Assembly (NCBI RefSeq): GCF_000524475.1 | Contig: NZ_BAVQ01000035.1 | Coordinates: 62,001 to 126,000, forward strand | From: Tomitella biformata AHU 1821 | GTDB lineage: Bacteria > Actinomycetota > Actinomycetes > Mycobacteriales > Mycobacteriaceae | DNA length: 64,000 bases | Direction of reading: 5' to 3' | Shown: positions 1-8,193 of the stretch, one piece after another | Numbering within the stretch: the stretch's first letter is position 1 | Layout: each line of letters starts with the position of its first letter | Notes under the pieces: generated by a model | The model's database searches: none | What the model saw: the letters and a program-made list of their open reading frames with translations, nothing else | What the model was told of the DNA's origin: nothing | Made by a program: the position numbers and the translations under genes

Positions 1-462
1 CTGGGCGCGGTGCTGTGCGACCTCGGGACCGATCTGCTCGACCCCGCGTCCCGGCTGCACCGCATCCACGAGTCGATGGGCCAGGCCAAGGCGGGCATGG
101 ATGGGCGCACCACCTTGCAGATCACCGCGCTCAGCGGGCTCAACCTGATCGGGATGGGCCTCCAGTTCTTCCCCGGCGCGTCCCAGTTGGCGGGCCGCCC
201 CGCGTTCAACATCGTCATCTCCAACGTGCCCGGGCCCGCGGAGGTCCAGTACTGGAACGGCGGCCGGCTGGAGAGCTCGTACCCGGCGTCGATCCCGATG
301 GACGACCTCGCCGTGAACATCACCGTGATCAGCTACGCCGACACCCTGCAGTTCGGGATCGTGGGCTGCCGGCGCAGCGTGCCGAAGCTGCAGCGGCTGC
401 TGGTGCACCTGGAGGACTCGCTGGCCGAGCTCGAGGACATGATCGAGCACGACGCGTATTAG
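1..462 (+). CDS. Wax ester synthase/DGAT, C-terminal part (5' truncated by window edge)
   Basis: This is the last ~153 residues of a wax ester synthase/acyl-CoA:diacylglycerol acyltransferase, which joins acyl-CoA to diacylglycerol or a fatty alcohol to make storage lipid. The fragment carries the family's C-terminal block: ISNVPGP near residue 76 and the following NITVISY strand typical of the WS/DGAT C-terminal domain. The catalytic HHxxxDG motif would lie upstream, outside the window. The reading frame is open to base 1, so the GTG at 10 is probably internal. Its TAG stop overlaps by four bases the stop of the convergent gene on the other strand. Family assignment is secure; substrate preference cannot be read. 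Confidence 0.85.
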   Translation: MGAVLCDLGTDLLDPASRLHRIHESMGQAKAGMDGRTTLQITALSGLNLIGMGLQFFPGASQLAGRPAFNIVISNVPGPAEVQYWNGGRLESSYPASIPMDDLAVNITVISYADTLQFGIVGCRRSVPKLQRLLVHLEDSLAELEDMIEHDAY

Positions 463-1055
463 CCCGCGACCTCGGGGGCCGGGGCGAGTCGGCCGAACCC
501 GATCACGGCGGAGTCCTTGCGCCAGTCGACATCGTGGACGCGGATCTTGCCCAGCTCGTTGCCGCCGACGGTGGTGATGGAGTCGCCGTCCGCCGCGACG
601 ACGATATTGGTGTGCTGGCCGACGCCGATCACGTTGTCGTAGAGCACCACATCGCCCACCGTCGGCCGATAGCTGCCGTCGGAGGGCTCGTACCTGCCCT
701 CGGCCTGGTAGTGCTCTTGCAGCGTGTAGACGCCGGGGATGCGCCAGTGCCCCGAGTTGGGGTTGGACAGCGGCTGGCCGGCCTCGCGCATGATCCAGCT
801 GACGAAGTCCGCGCACCAGGGCTCCGTGACGCCCTCCGCGTAGAACGTGCCGGGCCGCTGGGTCTGGTGCTCTGCCCGCGCCAGCTCCACGATCCTGGCC
901 TGCTCAGGGGACCATGAGCTGTCGGCTGAGGGGATGGATGCGGTGTCCCACGGGAAGTAGCGCTCGGGGGCGAGTAGCACCACGGCGGCGCCCGCGAGGG
1001 TCACCACCGCCACAAGGGCGGTGAGCCAGTAGGTGATGCGGCGGCGTCGGGTCAT
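459..1055 (-). CDS. Membrane-anchored CHAP-like amidohydrolase/peptidase
   Basis: A 198-residue protein with a basic N-terminus (MTRRRR), one hydrophobic segment at about residues 9-29, and a C-terminal domain with the layout of CHAP (Cys/His amidase-peptidase) domains: WCADFVSW with the candidate catalytic Cys, then GDVVLYD, then HTNIVVAADGDSI with the candidate His. CHAP enzymes usually cut peptidoglycan peptides or amides outside the membrane. I chose the ATG at 1055 because the hydrophobic anchor starts directly after it and no homologous-looking sequence lies upstream. The gene converges on the acyltransferase at 1-462. Substrate is unknown. Confidence 0.72.
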   Translation of the reverse strand: MTRRRRITYWLTALVAVVTLAGAAVVLLAPERYFPWDTASIPSADSSWSPEQARIVELARAEHQTQRPGTFYAEGVTEPWCADFVSWIMREAGQPLSNPNSGHWRIPGVYTLQEHYQAEGRYEPSDGSYRPTVGDVVLYDNVIGVGQHTNIVVAADGDSITTVGGNELGKIRVHDVDWRKDSAVIGFGRLAPAPEVAG

Positions 1056-1079
1056 GCGGTCGAGGGTAGCGGCTGGCGC

Positions 1080-1885
1080 CTGGTGTGGACGGTCGCGGCG
1101 ATCGGTATCGGCGACGCGGACGTGCTGCTGGCGCTCGGCGTCACGCCGGTCATGGTCCCGGTGTGGACGGGCTCGACGGACACGGGCATCGGCGTCTGGG
1201 CGGAGTCGAGCCTTACGGGCGACCGGCCGACGGCGTTGGCGAACGGCACCACGGACTTCAGCCTGGAGTCGGTGGCGGCAGCGGACCCGGACGTCATCAT
1301 CGCCGTCGACAACGCCATCGACGAGAACCACTACGAGCAGCTCAGCGGCATCGCGCCGACGGTGCTGCATGCCGCGGACCAGACCGACTGGGTGCTGCCC
1401 TGGCAGGACGTGACCACCCGGGTCGGGGCGGCGGTAGGGCTGCCGGAGAAGGCGGCGAAGCTCGTCGCGGACACCGAGGCCGGGGTGACGCGGGCGCGGG
1501 CCGACAACCCGCAGTTCGAGGGCAAGTCGGCGGTGCTCATCACCGTCCGCCCCGACGGCTCCCTGCGCGCGTTCAGCCCCGACGCGGCCCGCTTCCAGCT
1601 GCTCACACAGCTCGGCTTCGTGCCGCCCGCCCAGCTCAGGACCACTTCCAGGACGGCGCGCTGTCCTTCGATGTGACGCCCGAGACGCTGAGCCTGCTGG
1701 ACGCGGACGTGCTGCTGGTGGACAACTACGACAAGTTCGCGGACCAGCTCGACGCGATGGGCACCTTCGGGAACCTCACCGTCGTCAAGAACGGCGGGCT
1801 GATCAAGCTGGACCCCGTCGTCAGCGTCGCCGTCTCGCTGCCGAACCCGCTCACCATCCCGTTCGTCCTCGACGCATTCGTTGAG
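1080..1885 (+). pseudogene. Iron-siderophore ABC transporter substrate-binding protein, frameshifted remnant
   Basis: Translation from about 1080 gives VAAIGIGDADVLLALGVTP, the start of the mature domain of a FecB/FhuD-type binding protein that delivers ferric siderophore to an ABC importer. It lacks a signal peptide and lipobox: upstream sequence runs straight into the neighbouring minus-strand gene. Near 1635-1640 the frame changes (the first frame ends at 1676, while LSFDVTPETLSLLDADVLL continues in another), equal to a one-base loss or two-base gain. Homology stops at VSLPNPLTIPFVLDAF near 1880, about ten residues before the normal end, where the remains of a minus-strand MFS gene begin. 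Three independent lesions make a non-functional remnant. Confidence 0.75.
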
Positions 1886-1945
1886 CATCCGGAAGTGCGC
1901 GCCCAGATTGGACTCCTCCGCGAGGGCCGCGATGGTGTCGCGCAG

Positions 1946-2707
1946 GGCCGCGCCCACGTAGAACCAGCCGAGCGCGTCCTGCGAGCCGACGCCGCGCTGG
2001 AGCTGCTCCGGCAACATGAGGTACAGCTGGCTATAGGTCAGTAGTTGGCAGCTGCACATCGCGGCGAAGGCCAGGAAGCGCTTGTTCACCAGCACGCTGC
2101 GCCACACGTCGGCCAGGGTGTAGGTCGACACGCGCTCGTCGGCGCTGGCGCGCGGGAGCAGGGCGAAGAAGCCGATCCACATCCCGACGAACAGCGCGGC
2201 GGCCACTGACGCGGTCCAGGAGAACGGGAACGCCAGCAGCGCGGCGCCCAGCGCCGGGCCGATGACGGTGCCGAGGCGGCTGCACATCTGCTCCAGGGCG
2301 AACAACTCGGTGCGGCGCATGACGCCGCGCTCCTTGAGGTCGCGGCCGAAGGACGCGTTGGTGGACTCCACCGCGGGGGCGAACTGCGCGGCCGAGAAGC
2401 CGATCATCAGCACCGAGATGATCACCGACGCGGTGCTTTCGGCGAACCCCAGCCACAGGAACCCGGCCACCCGGATCGCGATGCCGACGAGGATGACCGG
2501 CCGCACCCCGAACCGGTCGGCGAGGCTGCCGCCGAGGAAGAACATGCCCTGCTGGCTCAGCATCCGCAGGCCCAGGACGAGGCCCACGAGCCACGCCGCC
2601 AATCCCAGATTCTCCGACAGGTGCACGGCCAGGAACGGGATCACCAGATAGAAGCCGATGTTGAACAACGTCATCGACGCCAGCAACAGCTTCACCGTGG
2701 GCGGCAA
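1946..2707 (-). pseudogene. MFS transporter, 3'-truncated
   Basis: The first ~254 residues read as a normal major facilitator N-terminal half plus the linker: a transmembrane segment at about residues 7-30, the loop LADRFGVRP between helices 2 and 3, and six hydrophobic segments, reaching LGWFYVGAA after the central loop. The protein then runs into unrelated sequence (AALRDTIAALAEESNLG) and the antisense of the siderophore-binding-protein remnant, so the second six helices are missing. The visible start is a TTG at 2707; no better start occurs before the upstream in-frame stop. A half-length MFS protein is unlikely to transport. The truncation point abuts the equally truncated binding protein at 1080-1885, consistent with one deletion removing both 3' ends. 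Confidence 0.7.
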
Positions 2708-2858
2708 TACTGCCAGCTTGTCGAGGGCGCGACGCCCGGAGGCGGCGAGGGGGGTGTCGCACGACTTCAGACCCTATGGGCTGAATCGGCCCGGGCGGCA
2801 ATCGCACTGCCGCGAGGCGCCGTCCCGGTGCGTAGTGTGACGCCCGGAAACGAGGTGC

Positions 2859-4004
2859 ATGGAAATGGTGGCGAACGCGCGACTCGGCGGCGCGGGGGAC
2901 CGCGGCAGGGGCTGGACGGCGCTGCAGGCCTGGGCCGGGCTCGCGGCGGCGATGGGCCTCGGCCGCTTCATCTACACCCCGCTGTTGCCGCTGATGGAGC
3001 AGCAGACCGGCTCCTCCCCGTCGGCCACCGCGGTGGTCGCCACCATGAACTACCTCGGCTACTTCCTCGGCGCCGTCGCGCTGAGCATCTGGCCGGCATG
3101 GGCGACCCGGCGCGGGCTGTACCGCGGGGCGATCGTCACCCTGGTGGTCAGCGAGCTCGCCATGATCCTCGCCCCCGACATCGGCCTGTGGTCCGGCGCG
3201 CGGCTGCTCGCGGGGTTGGCGAGCGCCGTCGTGTTCGTCTACTGCGCGACGGCCATCCTCGGCCGGGCCTCCCCCGGGTTGGCGTACGCGGGGATCGGCA
3301 CCGGCATCGCCTGCTCGGGGCTGCTGGTCGTGGCGCTGGAGTCGCGTCTGGACTGGGCCCAGCTCTGGGTCGCCGCCGCCGCGCTCACCGCCCTGTTCGG
3401 GGCGCTGGCCTGGGGCCTGACACCCTCGCCGTGGACGGGCGGGCCGGCGACGGGAGCCCCGCCGCACGGATCCCGGACGAAGGGGGCGCTGCTGGTCCTG
3501 AGCTACTCCCTCGAGGGTCTGGGATACATCATCCTGGGCACTTTCTTGGTCGCGGCGGTCTCCGCGGACGGGCCGCGGTGGTCGGGTCCGGCGGCCTGGG
3601 TCGTGGTGGGGCTGGCCGCCGCGATCTCACCCACCCTGTGGTCGATGGCGCAGCGCCGCTTCGAGACGTTGAACCTGCTCGCGGCCGCGCTGGTCCTGCA
3701 GGCGATCGCCTCCGCGCTGCCCGCGCTGGTCCCCGGCACACCCGCGGCGATGGTCTCCGCGGTGCTGTTCGGCGGCACGTTCGTGGGGATCGTGATGTTG
3801 TCGATGGCGGCGGGCGCGCGGCTGGGGATCCCGCGCTCGGCGGCCGTGCTCACCGCGGGCTACGGGCTGGGGCAGATCATCGGGCCGGTGGCGGTGGCCC
3901 CGATGCTCGGCGGCGGCTACAACTCGGCGTTCATCGCGGCGGCGGTCGTGCTGGCGGCGGCGGCGCTGTTGACGCTGGCGATCCGCGACCGCGGCACAGA
4001 ATGA
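2859..4004 (+). CDS. YbfB/YjiJ-family MFS transporter
   Basis: A 381-residue membrane protein with about twelve hydrophobic segments. The N-terminal stretch GLGRFIYTPLLPLM followed by NYLGYFLGA is characteristic of the YbfB/YjiJ group of major facilitator transporters, whose substrates are mostly unknown. The stop codon TGA (4002-4004) is the first half of a palindromic operator for the TetR gene that follows, so this transporter and its neighbour are physically linked. The transporter itself shows no such operator upstream. It may be a drug or metabolite exporter controlled indirectly by the TetR protein, but that is inference. Confidence 0.8.
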   Translation: MEMVANARLGGAGDRGRGWTALQAWAGLAAAMGLGRFIYTPLLPLMEQQTGSSPSATAVVATMNYLGYFLGAVALSIWPAWATRRGLYRGAIVTLVVSELAMILAPDIGLWSGARLLAGLASAVVFVYCATAILGRASPGLAYAGIGTGIACSGLLVVALESRLDWAQLWVAAAALTALFGALAWGLTPSPWTGGPATGAPPHGSRTKGALLVLSYSLEGLGYIILGTFLVAAVSADGPRWSGPAAWVVVGLAAAISPTLWSMAQRRFETLNLLAAALVLQAIASALPALVPGTPAAMVSAVLFGGTFVGIVMLSMAAGARLGIPRSAAVLTAGYGLGQIIGPVAVAPMLGGGYNSAFIAAAVVLAAAALLTLAIRDRGTE

Positions 4005-4035
4005 ACGGTGTTCAAACTACATTGAACAATGTTCA
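4002..4035. promoter_or_regulatory. Paired 13-bp TetR operators TGAAC-N3-GTTCA
   Basis: Two perfect palindromes, TGAACGGTGTTCA (4002-4014) and TGAACAATGTTCA (4023-4035), share the arms TGAAC/GTTCA with a 3-base centre. Their centres are 21 bp apart, two helical turns, so two dimers could bind one face. They lie directly before the TetR gene starting near 4057, implying autoregulation. Confidence 0.75.
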
Positions 4036-4056
4036 TAGTTGCTCTATGGTGACGGT

Positions 4057-4677
4057 GTGGACATTGAGAAGACGTCAAACCCGCTCTACGGCGATGCCGA
4101 GGCCCGGCGCCGGGGCGTGCTCGACGCGGCCGCCGCGATCCTCGACGAGGCCGGCTATCAGGCGCTGACCATCCGCTCGATCGCCAAGCGGTCGGGCACC
4201 AGCACCGGCCTGATCTACCAGTATTTCTCCGACAAGCAGGACGTGTTCGCGGCGCTGCTGCGCGAGGGCCAGGACGAGCTGGCCGACCATATCGCCGGGC
4301 AGCCGCGTGAGGCGGGCGTCGCGGGCCTGCTCGCGGCGATCCTCCCGGCCGTCGCCCAACAGTGGGGCCGGGTGGGGCATCTCGCGGCGTCATGGCGGGA
4401 GAACGACAGCCTCGCCACCGCCAACCGCGACGGCATCCGCGAGCTCGCGGCCTCCACCGCCAGGCTGCTCGAGCGGCTCCGGGAGGCGGCCGCGGAGGCC
4501 GCCGCGGCCGAGGGGGCGACGCTGCGCGAGGACCCGGCGACGATCCCCTTCCTCTGGTCCGGGCTGACGGGGGTCGCGGACGCCGTGGCGAACCGCTGGG
4601 CCCGCGAGATCGATCTCGACGAATTCATCGACTATTCGGCCGGCGCGCTCGCGCGGGGCATCACTGAGAAGGGTTGA
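4057..4677 (+). CDS. TetR/AcrR-family transcriptional regulator
   Basis: A 206-residue TetR-type repressor. Residues ~15-60 form the DNA-binding domain with the recognition region SIAKRSGTSTGLIYQYFSDK, followed by a helical ligand domain ending DEFIDYSAGALARGI. I chose the GTG at 4057 (VDIEK) over the TTG at 4039 because the latter sits only four bases after the second operator half-site. The two TGAAC-N3-GTTCA palindromes immediately upstream are the likely binding sites. The next gene, cysQ, starts five bases after the stop, so the repressor may be co-transcribed with the sulfate-activation genes. The ligand is unknown. Confidence 0.85.
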   Translation: MDIEKTSNPLYGDAEARRRGVLDAAAAILDEAGYQALTIRSIAKRSGTSTGLIYQYFSDKQDVFAALLREGQDELADHIAGQPREAGVAGLLAAILPAVAQQWGRVGHLAASWRENDSLATANRDGIRELAASTARLLERLREAAAEAAAAEGATLREDPATIPFLWSGLTGVADAVANRWAREIDLDEFIDYSAGALARGITEKG

Positions 4678-4681
4678 CCAC

Positions 4682-5404
4682 ATGGACGACGCGCAGGCCG
4701 CAGCGGAGATCGCCACCGCCGCAGGAGCATTGCTGTTGATGGTGCGGGCCGAGATCGAGGGGCCCGCGCTGACGGCCGAGGGGGACGCGCTCTCCCAGCG
4801 GTTGATCGCGGCCATGCTCGCGGAGCGGTTCCCGCACGACGCGGTCCTGTCCGAGGAAGCCCCGGACGACCTCGCGAGGCTGTCGGCGGACCGAGTCTGG
4901 ATCATCGACCCCCTCGATGGCACACGGGAGTTCGGCGAGTCCGGCCGCTCGGACTGGGCGGTCCACGTGGCCCTGGTCGAGCGCGGCGAGCTGGTCGCGG
5001 GCGCGGTGGCGATGCCCGCGCTGGGGGCGGTCTATGACTCGGCCTCGGTTGTCGCGCCGCGGATTCCGTTGCCGGATAGGCCTCGGGTGCTGGTCAGCCG
5101 CACCCGCCGCCCGGCGCCCGTGATGGCGATGGCCGCGGCGTTGGACGCGGAGCTGATCGAGATGGGCTCCGCGGGAGCCAAGGCGATGGCCGTGGTGCGC
5201 GGGGACGCCGACGTCTACGCGCATGCCGGCGGACAGTACGAGTGGGACTCCGCCGCCCCCGTCGCCGTCGCGCGGGCCGCGGGCCTGCACGTCTCGCGAA
5301 TTGACGGCTCCGATCTGGTCTATAACCGGGAGAACCCTTGGCTGCCGGACGTTTTGATCTGCCGTCCGGAGCTAGCCCAGGGCGCGTTGGAGGCCCTGGC
5401 ATGA
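4682..5404 (+). CDS. cysQ: 3'(2'),5'-bisphosphate nucleotidase CysQ
   Basis: A 240-residue member of the Li-sensitive inositol monophosphatase-like superfamily, expected to hydrolyse the PAP/PAPS by-product of sulfate activation to AMP/APS. The metal-binding signature DPLDGT is at about residues 76-81, EEAP precedes it, and WDSAAP near residue 188 supplies the C-terminal aspartate. Its ATGA overlap with cysD and the position just ahead of cysD-cysNC match the operon seen in mycolic-acid actinobacteria, and support CysQ rather than a generic inositol phosphatase. Confidence 0.9.
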   Translation: MDDAQAAAEIATAAGALLLMVRAEIEGPALTAEGDALSQRLIAAMLAERFPHDAVLSEEAPDDLARLSADRVWIIDPLDGTREFGESGRSDWAVHVALVERGELVAGAVAMPALGAVYDSASVVAPRIPLPDRPRVLVSRTRRPAPVMAMAAALDAELIEMGSAGAKAMAVVRGDADVYAHAGGQYEWDSAAPVAVARAAGLHVSRIDGSDLVYNRENPWLPDVLICRPELAQGALEALA

Positions 5405-6306
5405 GAGATCTGACCCACCTGGAGCGGCTCGAGGCCGAGTCCATCCACATCATGCGCGAGGCCGTCGCCGGCAGCGAGAACCCGGTGATGCTGTACTCCG
5501 TCGGCAAGGACAGCGCCGTGATGCTGCACCTCGCCCGCAAGGCCTTCTTTCCCTCGAAGCTGCCGTTCCCGCTGCTGCATGTGGACACCACCTGGAAGTT
5601 CCGGGCGATGTACGCCCTGCGTGACGAGACCGCCGCCGCAGGCGATCTCGACCTGCTGGTCTACACCAACCCGGAGTGCGTGGCCAAGGGCATCAACCCG
5701 TTCACGCACGGCTCCGCGGTGCACACGCACATGTGGAAGACCGAGGGGCTCAAGCAGGCCCTCGACAAGTACAAGTTCGACGCGGCGTTCGGCGGGGCGC
5801 GCCGCGACGAGGAGAAGTCGCGCGCCAAGGAGCGGGTGTTCTCCATCCGCACCGCCCAGCACCGCTGGGACCCCAAGGACCAGCGGCCGGAGCTGTGGCA
5901 GCTCTACAACGTGCACAAGGCCCCGGGGGAGTCCCTGCGCGTGTTCCCGCTCTCGAACTGGACCGAGCTCGACATCTGGCTGTACATCCGGCAGGAGCAG
6001 ATACCTATTGTGCCGCTGTACTTTGCCGCCGAGCGCCCCGTCGTGGAGCGCGACGGCTCGCTGATCATGGTCGACGACGACCGGATGCCGCTCGAACCGG
6101 GGGAGGAGCCGCAGCTCAAGTCCGTGCGCTTCCGCACCCTGGGCTGCTACCCATTGACCGGCGCGGTCCAGTCCACCGCCGCCACCCTGGACGACATCAT
6201 CGACGAGATGCTGCTCGCCACCACGTCCGAGCGCCAGGGCCGCGTGATCGACCGCGACGGCGCCTCCTCCTCCATGGAGCAGAAGAAGCAAGAGGGGTAC
6301 TTCTGA
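5401..6306 (+). CDS. cysD: Sulfate adenylyltransferase subunit 2
   Basis: A 301-residue adenylyltransferase subunit that makes adenosine 5'-phosphosulfate from ATP and sulfate together with the CysN GTPase. The PP-loop SVGKDSAV lies near residues 37-44, and [15 protein letters not shown] and [13 protein letters not shown]-like blocks of the CysD family follow. The ATG at 5401 overlaps the cysQ stop, and the gene ends in TGATG overlapping the start of cysNC, so all three genes are translationally coupled. Length and motifs are complete. Confidence 0.93.
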   Translation: MRDLTHLERLEAESIHIMREAVAGSENPVMLYSVGKDSAVMLHLARKAFFPSKLPFPLLHVDTTWKFRAMYALRDETAAAGDLDLLVYTNPECVAKGINPFTHGSAVHTHMWKTEGLKQALDKYKFDAAFGGARRDEEKSRAKERVFSIRTAQHRWDPKDQRPELWQLYNVHKAPGESLRVFPLSNWTELDIWLYIRQEQIPIVPLYFAAERPVVERDGSLIMVDDDRMPLEPGEEPQLKSVRFRTLGCYPLTGAVQSTAATLDDIIDEMLLATTSERQGRVIDRDGASSSMEQKKQEGYF

Positions 6307-8141
6307 TGAGCCAGTTGCGATTCATCACCTGTGGCAGCGTCGACGACGGCAAGTCCACGCTGATCGGGCGGCTGCTCTACGAGTCCAAGCTCGTCTTCGA
6401 GGACCAGCTCAGCACCCTCGAGGCCGACTCGCGCCGCGACGGCACCCAGGGCGACGCCCTCGACTTCGCGCTGCTCGTCGACGGCCTCGCCGCCGAGCGC
6501 GAGCAGGGCATCACCATCGACGTCGCCTACCGCTACTTCACCACCCCCCACCGCAGCTTCGTCGTCGCGGACACGCCCGGGCATGAGCAGTACACCCGCA
6601 ACATGGTCACCGGGGCGTCGACGGCAGAGCTCGCCGTGATCCTCGTGGACGCGCGCAAGGGGCTGCTGACCCAGACGCGGAGGCACTCATACCTGGTCTC
6701 GCTCTTGGGGATTCGGCACGTGGTGCTGGCCGTGAACAAGATGGACCTCGTCGGGTATGACGAGGGCGTGTTCGCCGCCATCGTCGCGGACTATGCGGAG
6801 TTCGCCGCGGAGGTTGGACTCGAGAACATCACCGCAGTCCCGCTCTCGGCGCTCAGGGGCGACAACCTCACCGGCATCAGCCCGAACATGCCCTGGTACA
6901 GCGGCCCGACGCTCATCGCGCACCTCGAGTCGGTGGAGGTGCAGGACGCGGCAGCGCAGGGACCCTTCCGCCTACCGGTGCAGTGGGTGAACCGCCCGGA
7001 CCTGGACTTCCGGGGCTTCGCGGGGCAGATCCTCGGCGGCGTCGTCGCGCCGGGCGATCGGGTGCGGGTGCTGCCCAGCGGCCAGACCTCCACGGTGGCA
7101 AGGATTGTCACGATGGATGGCGACCTCGAGCGGGCCCGGGCCGGGCAGTCCGTGACCATCACCCTCGAGGACGAGATCGACGTCAGCCGCGGCGACGTCC
7201 TCGCCGCCGCGGACTCCCCGCCCGGGGTGGCGGACCAGTTCGAGGCGCACATCGTGTGGATGGACGAAGGTGAGATGCTGCCGGAGCGGCGCTATCTCTG
7301 CCAGATCGGGACCGCGACGGTGCCGGCGCGGATCACCCGCGTCAAGCACAAGGTCAACGTCAACACGCTCGAGAAGACGGCCGCGGAGACGTTGGCGCTC
7401 AACGAGATCGGGGTCTGCAACATCAGCTTCGACCGGCCCGTGCCGTTCGACGTCTACGCGGAGAGCCGGGACATGGGCGGGCTGATCCTCATCGACCGGC
7501 TGACCAACCGCACCGTGGGCGCTGGGATGGTCCTGCACGCGCTGCGCCGGGCGGACAACATCCACTGGCAGGCCGTCGACATCAACGAGGCGTCGCGGCG
7601 CAAGCTCAACGGCCATGGGGCGGCGGTGATCTGGCTGACCGGGCTGTCCGGCTCCGGCAAGTCCACCATCGCGAACGCGCTGGAGAGGCAGTTGCACGCA
7701 CGCGGCTGCCACACCTACCTGCTCGACGGGGACAACGTCCGGCACGGCCTCAACCGGGACCTGGGCTTCACCGAGGCGGACCGGGTGGAGAACATCCGCC
7801 GGGTCACGGAGGTCGCGGCGCTGATGGCGGACGCCGGGCTGATCGTGATCGCGTCGTTCATCTCGCCGTTCGCCTCCGAGCGCCGCGCGGCCCGCGACAT
7901 CATCGGCGAGGGCTTCATCGAGGTCTTCGCAGACGCCCCCCTAGACGTCGTGGAGGAGCGGGACCCGAAGGGGCTCTACCGGAAGGCCCGGGCCGGGGAG
8001 CTGAAGAACTTCACCGGCATCGACTCGCCCTATGAGGCACCGGAGGATCCGGACCTCCGCATCGACACAACCGCGACCACTCCAGAGGAGGCCGGCGCGC
8101 TGCTGCTGGACCGGCTGCGGGCGAAGGGGATCATTGGCTGA
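6306..8141 (+). CDS. cysNC: Bifunctional sulfate adenylyltransferase subunit 1 / adenylylsulfate kinase
   Basis: A 611-residue fusion. The N-terminal ~430 residues are the CysN GTPase, with P-loop GSVDDGKST (~10-18), switch motif DTPGHEQ (~91) and NKMD (~146), which drives APS formation with CysD. The C-terminal ~175 residues are an APS kinase (CysC) with its own P-loop GLSGSGKST (~446) and the substrate block [17 protein letters not shown], giving PAPS. This N-C fusion is usual in mycobacteria and relatives. It starts one base inside the cysD stop. No defect is visible. Confidence 0.93.
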   Translation: MSQLRFITCGSVDDGKSTLIGRLLYESKLVFEDQLSTLEADSRRDGTQGDALDFALLVDGLAAEREQGITIDVAYRYFTTPHRSFVVADTPGHEQYTRNMVTGASTAELAVILVDARKGLLTQTRRHSYLVSLLGIRHVVLAVNKMDLVGYDEGVFAAIVADYAEFAAEVGLENITAVPLSALRGDNLTGISPNMPWYSGPTLIAHLESVEVQDAAAQGPFRLPVQWVNRPDLDFRGFAGQILGGVVAPGDRVRVLPSGQTSTVARIVTMDGDLERARAGQSVTITLEDEIDVSRGDVLAAADSPPGVADQFEAHIVWMDEGEMLPERRYLCQIGTATVPARITRVKHKVNVNTLEKTAAETLALNEIGVCNISFDRPVPFDVYAESRDMGGLILIDRLTNRTVGAGMVLHALRRADNIHWQAVDINEASRRKLNGHGAAVIWLTGLSGSGKSTIANALERQLHARGCHTYLLDGDNVRHGLNRDLGFTEADRVENIRRVTEVAALMADAGLIVIASFISPFASERRAARDIIGEGFIEVFADAPLDVVEERDPKGLYRKARAGELKNFTGIDSPYEAPEDPDLRIDTTATTPEEAGALLLDRLRAKGIIG

Positions 8142-8164
8142 CCGGGGGCGAGCGCCCTCGACAG

Positions 8165-8181
8165 ATACCCTATAGGGGTAT
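8165..8181. promoter_or_regulatory. CsoR-like copper operator
   Basis: ATACCCTATAGGGGTAT is a near-perfect palindrome of the ATACCC...GGGTAT type bound by CsoR-family Cu(I) sensors. It sits 4-13 bases ahead of the start codon choices of the CopB ATPase, so the transcript is likely very short-leadered or leaderless. No csoR gene is present in this window. Confidence 0.65.
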
Positions 8182-8193
8182 ACCGTGGTCCGC

